Origin: Gammaproteobacteria bacterium
GTDB lineage: Bacteria; Pseudomonadota; Gammaproteobacteria; Pseudomonadales; Azotimanducaceae
Reading direction: 5' to 3'
Length of the DNA: 53,289 nt
Assembly (NCBI GenBank): GCA_026707045.1
Contig: JAPOXO010000008.1
Coordinates: forward strand, 1 to 53,289
Shown here piece by piece: positions 25,426 to 33,305 of this stretch (within the stretch, counting starts at the first letter, position 1; the number at the start of each line of letters is the position of its first letter). Made by a program: the position numbers and the translations under genes. Below the pieces are notes generated by a model, which was not told the DNA's origin, ran no database searches, and saw only the letters and a program-made list of their open reading frames with translations.

Positions 25426-26723
25426 TACCTCATTCAGGCTCGATACTAGTACGTACGAGCATTGTCACTGTTGCATCTGCACTAATTGTTGCCGCTACGG
25501 CGATCGTATCGTTCAATCTGTTTGCACTTGAACCTCTAACCAAGCGTAGTGCGGCGGACAAAGCCGACTTAATGACTTCGGCAGCGAACACGTGGGGTGA
25601 ACTGCCTCCGTCAAGGCGCGAGCCATACGCCTTCGCTGTTTACGCTAGCCATCAACTCAACATTACTGAAGACCGAAAAGATCTACCCCTAATTCAATCG
25701 AATCATCGCTACTACGGTTTGCTTTCACGAGAACTAGAAAAACGCGCTGGTGGGCCGGTGCAGATCATGCAAGACAAGAATATGACCCTTTGGGTCGATC
25801 TACCCACACCAAGCGGTACGTCCCTCCGCGTGGGATTCAATCCGGAGCTACCACACGTCCAGCAGGTCTTCGTGGGATTGTCGTTGCTTGGCGTGGTCGT
25901 TGCGATCATGCTGATCATTTCATTTCTCGTCGTTCGACGGATAAGTCGACCGTTGAAGGAAGTAGCGGAAGCTGCAGCAACCTTTCGTGGTGTTGGAACG
26001 TTTGACCCATTGCCTGAAACTGGATTAGATGAATTCCGACTCTTGGCTAAGAGTTTCAATACGATGGCCGAAGAAATTGAAACTCTCATTGCCAACAGGA
26101 CGACTCTCTCGGCAGGTATCTCGCATGACTTACGCACTCCATTGACACGTATGTCCTTGGCTGTGGAGCTTCTTCCCAAGGAAGTTGATCCAAAGTTGGT
26201 AGATCGTTTCCGAGAGAACCTCGCGTCGATGGAAACGTTGATTTCCGATGCCGCCTACTTTGCAAAAGGGGAAGCAGAAGTTGCAACCAAAATCAACGTG
26301 CGGAGACTGGTTCGCGCCACAGTGCAATCTATCGATGAACACATCCAGATTTCTTGGGATGGTGCACATCTTGAAAACGCCCTGCTGGCTCGTGGTGCTT
26401 TGCAACGCTGCATTGCAAATTTGGTGGTCAATGCCAAAGGCCACGCATTTGGTGCGCGAGTTCGCGTTGCCGCCACGGACGATCAATTGCAAATTCATGT
26501 CTTGGACGACGGTCCAGGTATCGCTAAAAAAGACAGAATGAGAATCCTGCAGCCTTTTGTGAGACTTGAGGAGTCCCGAAATGTCAAGACAGGAGGCAGT
26601 GGACTTGGTCTAGCTATCGTTGCGCAACTATGTCAGATTCATGACTGGCTAATATCGATCGGAGAAAGCGAATCAGGCGGAACGGACGCTACTTTGTCAA
26701 TTCCTATTAGCAAGAACAGTTAG
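25386..26723 (+). CDS. sensor histidine kinase, EnvZ-like
   Basis: Inner-membrane kinase of about 445 residues, cognate of the preceding regulator. TM1 about 24-48, periplasmic sensor loop about 49-160, TM2 about 161-184, HAMP linker VRRISRPLKEVAEAA (183-238), H-box GISHDLRTPLTRM (His247), N-box around VVNAKGHA and G-boxes DDGPGI and GGSGLGLAIV. The dimerisation and HAMP style is that of EnvZ. The N-box is less usual (LVVNAKGHAFG) but keeps the Asn. ATG 25386 lies inside the regulator gene, so translation is probably coupled. The sensor loop has no family I recognise; the signal is unknown. Confidence 0.92.
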   Translation: MGQGVHVLSLSRLIPHSGSILVRTSIVTVASALIVAATAIVSFNLFALEPLTKRSAADKADLMTSAANTWGELPPSRREPYAFAVYASHQLNITEDRKDLPLIQSNHRYYGLLSRELEKRAGGPVQIMQDKNMTLWVDLPTPSGTSLRVGFNPELPHVQQVFVGLSLLGVVVAIMLIISFLVVRRISRPLKEVAEAAATFRGVGTFDPLPETGLDEFRLLAKSFNTMAEEIETLIANRTTLSAGISHDLRTPLTRMSLAVELLPKEVDPKLVDRFRENLASMETLISDAAYFAKGEAEVATKINVRRLVRATVQSIDEHIQISWDGAHLENALLARGALQRCIANLVVNAKGHAFGARVRVAATDDQLQIHVLDDGPGIAKKDRMRILQPFVRLEESRNVKTGGSGLGLAIVAQLCQIHDWLISIGESESGGTDATLSIPISKNS

Positions 26724-26785
26724 TTCCTGTGGTGCCCACACAGCTGGTACTAAACTCACGCTAGGTTTCGCACAAGGAAAATGAG

Positions 26786-27910
26786 ATGAAAGCAACAAAG
26801 GTCGAAGTAATTGCTGTAAACAACACTCCACCCTATCGAGGCGGTTCAAAGTGGCTTTTTCTCAAACTCTATACAGACGAGGGCATTATCGGATTGGGTG
26901 AGAAGCCAACAGGGCATGCAAGTGATCTTCGAGCACAAATCCAACTCATCGAGAATTTATGTGATCGCTATGTAATCGGCAAGGATCCCACCCGCATAGA
27001 GTACATGTGGCAACAAGCCTACGGATCCGTGCACGACTTTCGACATCCTGGATTGGACTCCACCCCGGCTTTGAGTGCCATAGAGATGGCTTGTTGGGAC
27101 ATCGTTGGAAAGCAAGCAGGTCAACCTATATACAACCTGCTTGGTGGAAAGTATCACGAGCAACTTCGAGCGTATGCATATATGCCTTTTGACGCTAGAA
27201 AAGAAAGTCCCGAGCGTGCAGGTGAAGTGGCTCAGCAACTTGTCGAAGAAGGAAACTCCGCCTGCAAACTTGATCCGTTCGTTCCATTTTTTCCGGCTCC
27301 ACAAGACTATTCTCTAAAACGTATTCGCCATGTAGCAAGAATTTTCGAATGTATTCGTACGGCTGTTGGAGACGATCTCGAAGTAGGAATAGGCACACAT
27401 GGCCAGTTCAGCACATCAGGCGCAATACGAGTAGCCCATGCACTCGAGGAGTATGATCCGTATTGGTTCGAAGAACCCGTCTCACCCGAAAATGTCGACG
27501 AAATGGCTCGAGTTGCGGCCCACACAAGCATCCCCATAGCGTCTGGCGAACGATTGGTTACAAAGTTTGAATTTGCTCAGCTTCTCGCCAAGCAAGCAGC
27601 TCAGATAATCCAGCTCGACGTTGCCCAGTGCGGTGGTCTTATGGAAGCCAAGAAAATCGCCGGAATCGCCGAGACTCACTATGCAATGATCGCCCCACAC
27701 ATGTATGTGGGACCCATCGCAGCAGCCGCAGCCGTACAGTTGGATACATGCTCGCCTAATTTCCTAATTCAGGAATACAACGGTGGGCAACTTCATCAAG
27801 ACATATTTAGGGAACCCGTAGTATTCGAAAAGGGAACGATCATTCCACCAACCGAACCAGGGCTCGGTGTCGAGCTGGATGAGAATGTCTTGAAGAAACA
27901 CAAAGCTTAA
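26786..27910 (+). CDS. mandelate racemase/muconate lactonizing enzyme family protein
   Basis: Enolase-superfamily enzyme of 374 residues, most like sugar-acid dehydratases of the DgoD branch. N-terminal capping domain about 1-115; barrel with Lys in SACKLDP, GIGTHGQFSTSGAIR, metal-ligand Glu in WFEEPVSPENVD and in PIASGERLVTKFEF, and the late His in IAPHMYVGPIAAAAA. At the first metal-ligand position, where related enzymes have Asp two residues before the conserved His, I read Gly (GTHG). Some family members I recall share this GTHG form. The substrate is unknown. AAGGA lies 7 nt before the ATG. It sits between the two-component genes and an enoyl-CoA hydratase. Confidence 0.88.
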   Translation: MKATKVEVIAVNNTPPYRGGSKWLFLKLYTDEGIIGLGEKPTGHASDLRAQIQLIENLCDRYVIGKDPTRIEYMWQQAYGSVHDFRHPGLDSTPALSAIEMACWDIVGKQAGQPIYNLLGGKYHEQLRAYAYMPFDARKESPERAGEVAQQLVEEGNSACKLDPFVPFFPAPQDYSLKRIRHVARIFECIRTAVGDDLEVGIGTHGQFSTSGAIRVAHALEEYDPYWFEEPVSPENVDEMARVAAHTSIPIASGERLVTKFEFAQLLAKQAAQIIQLDVAQCGGLMEAKKIAGIAETHYAMIAPHMYVGPIAAAAAVQLDTCSPNFLIQEYNGGQLHQDIFREPVVFEKGTIIPPTEPGLGVELDENVLKKHKA

Positions 27911-27982
27911 CCCGACTCTTCACTAACTCTTTTCAACAAGAAAGACTCCCGTACGACAGAAAATCGCAGGAAGTAAATCCCG

Positions 27983-28759
27983 ATGGAATTCAGCCAGATT
28001 TTGTTTGAACAAAAAGGACCATTAGCACTGCTAACTATTAACCGTCCCGACAAACACAACGCAATTTCTCTACAAACTCTTGAAGAACTACAACAAGCTG
28101 TAAGACTCTCAGAATCCGATGACGAGATTAAAGTCCTATGTATCACTGGAGCTGGTAGCCGAGCGTTCGCGAGTGGGTCCGATTTGGCTGAAGTAGTCCA
28201 TCGAGACTTTCGAAAAGCTTTGGAGCCCATCGTTCAAGGACTGGCGGATCAGTTGGAACGGTTGCCTAAACCGACTATCGCAGCAATCGATGGAATCTGT
28301 ATGGGAGGAGGGCTCGAAGTTGCACTCGGCTGCGATCTGAGGATTGCTACTCCAGAATCCCGCTTCGCTACTCCTGAAGGCAAACTGGGAATCATTCCTG
28401 GGGGCGGCGCAACTGCTCGACTCCCGCGGATTGTTGGACGAGGCTGGGGTATGGAAATGTTGCTCATGGGAGAACCCATCGACGCGGAGCGTGCTCTCTC
28501 AATTGGTCTCGTTACACGAATTGTTCAACAAGCGGATCTCATGGAGGAAGTGAATCGAATGTCTGAACACCTTGCTTCGTTTGCTCCTTTCGTTCCTCGA
28601 ACTATGAAGATGATGGTCAATTTTGGAATGGAGGCGAGTACGGCAGCAGCATTAATGCTCGAAAAGTATGCGCAAGGAGCACTTGTTCAAACAGAGGACA
28701 AAGCCGAGGGCATCGCAGCTTTTCTCGAAAAACGCAAGCCAAACTTCAAAGGACGCTAA
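27983..28759 (+). CDS. enoyl-CoA hydratase
   Basis: Crotonase-fold enzyme of 258 residues that probably hydrates trans-2-enoyl-CoA. Unlike its relatives in this window it keeps both catalytic glutamates: GGGLEVALGCD and FATPEGKLGIIPGGG. Other marks are LTINRPDKHNAIS, FASGSDLAE for the oxyanion hole, and the C-terminal EGIAAFLEKRKPNFKGR, which is typical. AGGAAG lies 9 nt before the ATG. The downstream pair of hotdog dehydratase genes begins 53 bp later on the same strand, so this may be a small fatty-acyl catabolic operon (inference). Confidence 0.94.
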   Translation: MEFSQILFEQKGPLALLTINRPDKHNAISLQTLEELQQAVRLSESDDEIKVLCITGAGSRAFASGSDLAEVVHRDFRKALEPIVQGLADQLERLPKPTIAAIDGICMGGGLEVALGCDLRIATPESRFATPEGKLGIIPGGGATARLPRIVGRGWGMEMLLMGEPIDAERALSIGLVTRIVQQADLMEEVNRMSEHLASFAPFVPRTMKMMVNFGMEASTAAALMLEKYAQGALVQTEDKAEGIAAFLEKRKPNFKGR

Positions 28760-28800
28760 TACGATTCGCCATAATTACCGCCCAACTTATGGCTGTTGCT

Positions 28801-28806
28801 AAGGAG
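28801..28806 (+). promoter_or_regulatory. Shine-Dalgarno site deciding ATG 28813
   Basis: AAGGAG, 6 nt before ATG 28813. It lies inside the frame of the upstream in-frame ATG 28789 and so favours the shorter protein. Confidence 0.65.
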
Positions 28807-28812
28807 AATCAG

Positions 28813-29355
28813 ATGGCAGTCGAACGTTTTCCCATCGAGGCGAGCCACATCATGATGTTTGCTCGATCCATTGGAGATGACAATCAGATTTACTATGACG
28901 CCGACTACGCAGAGAATTCAGAAGTAGGTGCGATAGTTGCGCCTCCAACCTTTGTGCAAGCAGGTGCGCAGTTCGATCCCAACTACGGTCTTCGTCCACG
29001 TTCCGACGGAAAGGGATGGATGGGGTCCGGCAGCCAGCCAACAAGCATTGTCCGTCCCACTCAACAAAAGACTGAAGAAAACGAGCAAGCAGCATCTTCG
29101 GGTGGATCGAGCCGCGGAGGTGGAGGAGGCGTACTGCATGCAGAACAACGCTACGAATATCACCGCCATCCCAAGGTAGGAGACGTACTATCCACCACAT
29201 CGAGACCTGGAAAGACTTGGGAACGTCAAGGACGAAGGTCCGGCAAGTTAGTTTTTAGCGAATCAATAACCGAATATCGTGATCAGAACGGTGAATTGGT
29301 TGTTACAGCCACGAGTGTTGGCGTGCGCACCGAACGAGCCGTAGATCAGAGCTAG
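28813..29355 (+). CDS. MaoC-like (FAS1-like) dehydratase subunit, N-terminal hotdog type
   Basis: Hotdog-fold protein of 180 residues, of the FAS1-like dehydratase group that pairs with a MaoC subunit to form an (R)-hydratase/dehydratase, as HadA-HadB do in mycobacteria. Marks: FPIEASHIMMFARSIGDDN, then YAENSEVGAIVAPPTF and, in the second half, YEYHRHPKVGDVL, GRRSGKLVFSESITEYRDQ and VVTATSVGVRTER. Residues about 65-107 form a Gln/Ser/Gly-rich low-complexity insert ending in a run of Gly; I recall similar Gly runs in homologues. The MaoC partner follows 11 bp downstream, which supports a heteromer. Confidence 0.86.
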   Translation: MAVERFPIEASHIMMFARSIGDDNQIYYDADYAENSEVGAIVAPPTFVQAGAQFDPNYGLRPRSDGKGWMGSGSQPTSIVRPTQQKTEENEQAASSGGSSRGGGGGVLHAEQRYEYHRHPKVGDVLSTTSRPGKTWERQGRRSGKLVFSESITEYRDQNGELVVTATSVGVRTERAVDQS

Positions 29356-29366
29356 GGGAAAACACA

Positions 29367-29777
29367 ATGACATTGAAATCGAGCGAAGTAAGTGTCGGAG
29401 ACACGCACACCGAACGAGTGGTCGAGGACCTCAAGCGAACCCAGATCGTGATGTATGCAGGGGCATCAGGAGACTACAACCCCGTACATACTGACGAAAT
29501 CTTCACAACCAAGGTGGCCGGATACCCGTCTGTGTTTGCACATGGCATGCTTACGATGGGCTTGACGGGTCGTATGCTTACGAATTTTGTAGGTGATGGG
29601 CGACTAACAGAGTTCGGAGTCAGGTTTACAAGTCAAGTGTTTCCCGGTGACACGCTTGATGCGACTGCAACCGTAGTTGGTTTGGAGAATGGCTGCGTAG
29701 AGCTTTCAGTTTCAACTGTGAATCAGAACGGAGTCGAAGTCGCAAAGGGAAGTGCTAAAGCACGAGTTGACGACTAG
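29367..29777 (+). CDS. MaoC-type (R)-enoyl-CoA hydratase/dehydratase subunit
   Basis: Catalytic hotdog subunit of 136 residues. The hydratase-2 motif is intact: YAGASGDYNPVHTDEIFTTK with catalytic Asp and His, followed by YPSVFAHGMLTMGLTGRML. It probably forms a heterodimer with the preceding FAS1-like subunit, hydrating or dehydrating (R)-3-hydroxyacyl thioesters. The ribosome site GGGGA is next to the upstream stop. The C-terminal tail is short, without a second hotdog domain. It is the last gene of the three-gene run; the next gene is convergent. Confidence 0.92.
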   Translation: MTLKSSEVSVGDTHTERVVEDLKRTQIVMYAGASGDYNPVHTDEIFTTKVAGYPSVFAHGMLTMGLTGRMLTNFVGDGRLTEFGVRFTSQVFPGDTLDATATVVGLENGCVELSVSTVNQNGVEVAKGSAKARVDD

Positions 29778-29821
29778 CGACACTTTTGAATTTTCGCTTT
29801 TTCCTAACACTGAAGCGAGAA

Positions 29822-30754
29822 CTATTCTGGTCGAAGATACTTACTTAACCTTTGGCACGCAAGACGCATGGCTTTGCGCGTTGCGGGAACCGACTTCGTT
29901 TCCGCGAAGAATCCGTGAATAAAACCATCGAAGCGGACAACTTCGGCATCGACTCCGTCGGTTCTTAGTCGCTCGCCATAAGCTTCGCCTTCGTCCCGAA
30001 GGACATCGTATTCGGCGGTCAGAATCAGCGCTGGCGGAAGATCGCTCATCGATTCAGCGACAATCGGAGATGCGTAGGGGTTGGTTCGGTCGTCGCAGTT
30101 CGTATATTGATCCCAGAACCAAAGCATGTCGTCTCTGGTCAATCCAAAGCCTTGAGCATTTTCCAAGTACGAGCTCGAGTCAAAGTTCGTTCCATCGATA
30201 ACCGGGTACACAAGCAACTGACATTGCAATTCAGGTCCATGGCGATCACGGCTCATCAGAGCAACCACGGCAGCCAAATTTCCACCGGCACTGTCTCCCG
30301 CTACACCAAGCCTTGCAGAATCTCCTCCATATGCGTGAATGTTGTCATGAACCCAGTTTAACGCCGAGAAGCAATCTTCTGCAGCCGTTGGGAATCGGTG
30401 CTCCGGTGCTAGGCGATAGTCGACTGCAACCACAATTGCTCCCGTACCCACGGCGACGTCGCGGCACTGTCCATCGACGGTTGTGAGATCGCCAATCACC
30501 CAACCGCCGCCGTGAAACATCAAAACTACCGGAAGGTCATCCCTTAAAGACGGGCGGTAAATCCGAATTCCTAGCGTTCCAGAGTCAGTTGGAATGGTTA
30601 CCTCCTGAACACTCTCGACAGCTACATCAGGGCGTTCGGGCTGCATGGTCCGATACGTCTCGCGAATCAACTCGACGGGAACAGCCCTAAGCGGGGGAGC
30701 ATTCTGACTGTTGAGCAGACGAAGCTTCTCCGTGTAGGCGGGGTGCAATGGCAC
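29822..30754 (-). CDS. HSL-family alpha/beta hydrolase (esterase/lipase)
   Basis: Carboxylester hydrolase of 310 residues, hormone-sensitive-lipase (bacterial type IV) family. It has the oxyanion motif FHGGGWVIGD, AVDYRLAPEHRFPTAAED, nucleophile GDSAGGNLA, acid in AEYDVLRDEGEAY and His in FDGFIHGFF. These are all typical in order and spacing. No signal peptide, so cytoplasmic. The GTG start is supported by AAGGAG 9 nt upstream. It is divergent from the ClpP-like gene. Natural substrate unknown; short-chain acyl esters are common for the family. Confidence 0.93.
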   Translation of the reverse strand: MPLHPAYTEKLRLLNSQNAPPLRAVPVELIRETYRTMQPERPDVAVESVQEVTIPTDSGTLGIRIYRPSLRDDLPVVLMFHGGGWVIGDLTTVDGQCRDVAVGTGAIVVAVDYRLAPEHRFPTAAEDCFSALNWVHDNIHAYGGDSARLGVAGDSAGGNLAAVVALMSRDRHGPELQCQLLVYPVIDGTNFDSSSYLENAQGFGLTRDDMLWFWDQYTNCDDRTNPYASPIVAESMSDLPPALILTAEYDVLRDEGEAYGERLRTDGVDAEVVRFDGFIHGFFAETKSVPATRKAMRLACQRLSKYLRPE

Positions 30755-30830
30755 GGTCAGGTACTCCTTGTGAAGGATATGGACAAAGTTGCAAGGTTTG
30801 CGAAAATACCCACCTTATTATGCGGTGATC

Positions 30831-30836
30831 AAAGGA
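30831..30836 (+). promoter_or_regulatory. Shine-Dalgarno-like site of the ClpP-like gene
   Basis: AAAGGA, 5 nt before ATG 30842. It rejects the longer reading from 30743, which would overlap the divergent esterase start. Confidence 0.45.
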
Positions 30837-30841
30837 ATGAA

Positions 30842-31465
30842 ATGAAGCAACGTGACCGATTCTTAGTCTCACAACTAGACAAGAAACCATCGGATTCGGA
30901 CGAGACTGCCGAAAATCCGCGGTGGACTGCACCGCAACAGACACTTTACAAAAATCGTGTGCTTACGTTGTTCGGAGAAATCGACAAAGATTCGTGCCAA
31001 CGAACCATTCAACAGCTACTTGCAATGTCATTGGAGAACTCCGACCCCATAACACTGTGGGTAAGTTCACCAGGAGGACATGTTGAGTCCGGTGACACCA
31101 TTCACGACGTCATTCGGTTTGTTCCAGCACCCGTCAGAACTGTCGGTACCGGGTGGGTCGGTAGTATTGCGACTCACATCTATATCGCTGCGGAGCGGGA
31201 AAATCGATTTTGCTTGCCAAACACGAGATTCCTCATCCACCAACCGTCAGGTGGTTTCGGAGGCGATGCCTCGGACATCTTTATTCAAGCTCGCGAGATC
31301 GTGAAGACGCGTGAAAGAATCAATCAGGTCATAGCTGACCGTACAGGTAAGTCGATTGATCAAGTCAATGCCGACACAGACCGTGACTACTGGATGAGCG
31401 CTGAAGAGTCGAAAGACTATGGACTTGTGGGACAAATTATTCAAACAGCAGATGAATTGAAATGA
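30842..31465 (+). CDS. ClpP-like serine peptidase
   Basis: ClpP/crotonase-fold protease of 207 residues. The triad is Ser108 (GWVGSIA), His133 (RFLIHQPSGG) and Asp182 (DRDYWMSAEESKDYGLV); the spacing of 25 and 49 residues equals that of E. coli ClpP (97-122-171). The Ser context differs from the usual GQAASMG. The first 30 residues are hydrophilic and unlike the ClpP propeptide. No clpX or clpA lies nearby; instead the stop overlaps the start of an alpha/beta-hydrolase gene (ATGA). It is probably an additional ClpP paralogue, with an unknown unfoldase partner or none. Confidence 0.88.
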   Translation: MKQRDRFLVSQLDKKPSDSDETAENPRWTAPQQTLYKNRVLTLFGEIDKDSCQRTIQQLLAMSLENSDPITLWVSSPGGHVESGDTIHDVIRFVPAPVRTVGTGWVGSIATHIYIAAERENRFCLPNTRFLIHQPSGGFGGDASDIFIQAREIVKTRERINQVIADRTGKSIDQVNADTDRDYWMSAEESKDYGLVGQIIQTADELK

Positions 31466-32127
31466 CCTATCTCGAATCCAGTGAACACCGAATCCAGTTT
31501 GACGAGTACGATGTCGGAGCACTTTTCAAACCCGCCGTAGAGCAGTCAATGTTGATCGTCTTCGGTCACGGAGCGGGTGCAGGTATGCTCCACAGTACTC
31601 TGGAGCAAATCACCGATGCATTCGCTACTGTAGGTATTGCAAGTTTGCGCTACAACTTTCCTTACATGGAAGCGGGAAAGAGCCGAGTCGATGCACAGGC
31701 TGTCTCGATAAAAACAGTCAGCGCCGCGTACCAATTCGCCAAGTCGAATTACGACCTTCCTATACTCTTGGGCGGGCATAGTTTTGGCGGCCGCATGGCA
31801 TCCCACGCTGCAGTGGAGCACAATCTTGATATCGCAGGATTGATTTTTTGCTCGTTCCCCTTACACAATCCAGCAAAACCATCACTCGACCGTGCTGCCC
31901 ACATGGACCAAATCTCCAGTCCCATGCTGTTCCTATCAGGTTCTCGAGATGGGATGGCCGACCGTAGGCTTATGAACAAGCTTGCCCGCCAACTCAACGC
32001 AACATTGAAGTGGCTCGATACGGCAGATCATGGGTACAAGGTTTTAAAGCGCACTCGCAAACGCAAGGACGATGTCTTTCACGAAATGGCCGTGCATGCA
32101 GAGAAGTTTATTGCGACCCTGACTTAG
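31462..32127 (+). CDS. TEX30/KANL3-like alpha/beta hydrolase
   Basis: Small alpha/beta-fold protein of 221 residues. Marks: FGHGAGAGMLHSTLEQI, LRYNFPYMEAGKSRVD, GGHSFGGRMAS (Ser107), SFPLHNPAKP and, near the end, DHGYKVLKR. This combination identifies the TEX30/KANL3 (YfdX-distinct) dienelactone-hydrolase-like family, whose substrate is not established. It overlaps the ClpP-like gene by 4 bp (ATGA), so the two are translationally coupled. The oxidoreductase gene starts 49 bp downstream. Confidence 0.85.
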   Translation: MTYLESSEHRIQFDEYDVGALFKPAVEQSMLIVFGHGAGAGMLHSTLEQITDAFATVGIASLRYNFPYMEAGKSRVDAQAVSIKTVSAAYQFAKSNYDLPILLGGHSFGGRMASHAAVEHNLDIAGLIFCSFPLHNPAKPSLDRAAHMDQISSPMLFLSGSRDGMADRRLMNKLARQLNATLKWLDTADHGYKVLKRTRKRKDDVFHEMAVHAEKFIATLT

Positions 32128-32176
32128 CCAAAGTTGGGACCACCTTAGGCTGACCATCCGGGCTGAAACGAATCGG

Positions 32177-33301
32177 GTGTACACAAAACGAACCCGCCCA
32201 AAAATTCTCGTAGTAGGAGGGGGAATTGCCGGATTTTCCCTTGCAATGCATGCATCCCAAAGGTTCGACGTAACAGTCGTTGAAGCGGAGTTCCAACCTG
32301 GTTACCACAGCACTGGACGTTCCGCGGCGGTGTTTCACATCGCATTCGAGAGCGACACGATTCACAGACTTTCCTTGGAATCGGAATCATTTTTCCTGAG
32401 TCCCCCGAGATCGTTCGGAACAATAGCGGCATCGTTACAGAACATGATGATCGCCAGAGATGAAGAACGTGATCTCGTGGACTCATTCTTGGACACTTGG
32501 ACGAGCCGGTGCCCATGGCTGCAAAGATTGAACGGTACGGATATTGTCAGACATATTCCAGTAATTCATGCCGACTTTCAGGATGGGGTGCTTGACAGCA
32601 GGTCTCTGGCACTCGATGTGCATTCGCTGTTGGATGGATATCGTCGCGGTCTGGCAGCCAACGGAGGAGTGGTCCGTACCAACCACCGGCTAGTCGAATT
32701 GGACGACTCAAAAGGACATTGGAGAGCAACCTTTGCTCAAGGCGACACATTGGACGCGGACATAGTCGTGAATGCTGCCGGCGCGTGGGCTGACGAGGTC
32801 GCAATCTTAGCCGACGTTAAACCTATCGGTCTGATCCCAAGACGCAGAACGGGATTGCGAATTCAACCAAAGGTGGAATTCAAGAGCTGGCCTATGTGCT
32901 ACAGGGCATCTGGAGACTTGTACTTCAAACCCGAAGGAAGCTCAATAATGTTGTCACCCGTCGATGCCTCAGATTCGCCACCCTGTGACGCACAACCCGA
33001 GTTGCTTGACTTAGCCGTTGCAATGGATCGCTTTCGCGAATGTACAACATTGGACATTGATCGCCCCCACGAGACTTGGGCTGGGCTGCGATCATTCGTG
33101 TCGGATGAACTTCCTGTCATTGGTTTTGCGGAGGGACATGCCGGATTCTTCTGGTATGCGGCGTTTGGAGGATTTGGAGTTCAGACTTCTCCAGCGTGTG
33201 CCAATTTGGGAGCGGAACTTCTCAACGGAAACTCGTCGCCGATTTCCGTTGACATAGAGGTGACTTCCGTGTCTCCAAGACGATTCTCTGTTAGCCAGTA
33301 G
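32177..33301 (+). CDS. FAD-dependent oxidoreductase (DAO family)
   Basis: Flavoenzyme of 374 residues of the D-amino-acid oxidase/glycine oxidase fold. The N-terminal dinucleotide motif is VVGGGIAGFSLA, followed by VVEAE and HSTGRSAAVFH. The middle has VVNAAGAWADEVA; the C-terminus has AGLRSFVSDELPVIGF and WYAAFGGFGVQTSPACA. Likely oxidises an amine, amino acid or hydroxyacid; the substrate is not evident. The GTG start has no strong ribosome site. It ends 4 bp from the convergent disulfide-oxidoreductase gene. Confidence 0.88.
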   Translation: MYTKRTRPKILVVGGGIAGFSLAMHASQRFDVTVVEAEFQPGYHSTGRSAAVFHIAFESDTIHRLSLESESFFLSPPRSFGTIAASLQNMMIARDEERDLVDSFLDTWTSRCPWLQRLNGTDIVRHIPVIHADFQDGVLDSRSLALDVHSLLDGYRRGLAANGGVVRTNHRLVELDDSKGHWRATFAQGDTLDADIVVNAAGAWADEVAILADVKPIGLIPRRRTGLRIQPKVEFKSWPMCYRASGDLYFKPEGSSIMLSPVDASDSPPCDAQPELLDLAVAMDRFRECTTLDIDRPHETWAGLRSFVSDELPVIGFAEGHAGFFWYAAFGGFGVQTSPACANLGAELLNGNSSPISVDIEVTSVSPRRFSVSQ

Positions 33302-33305
33302 TCGC

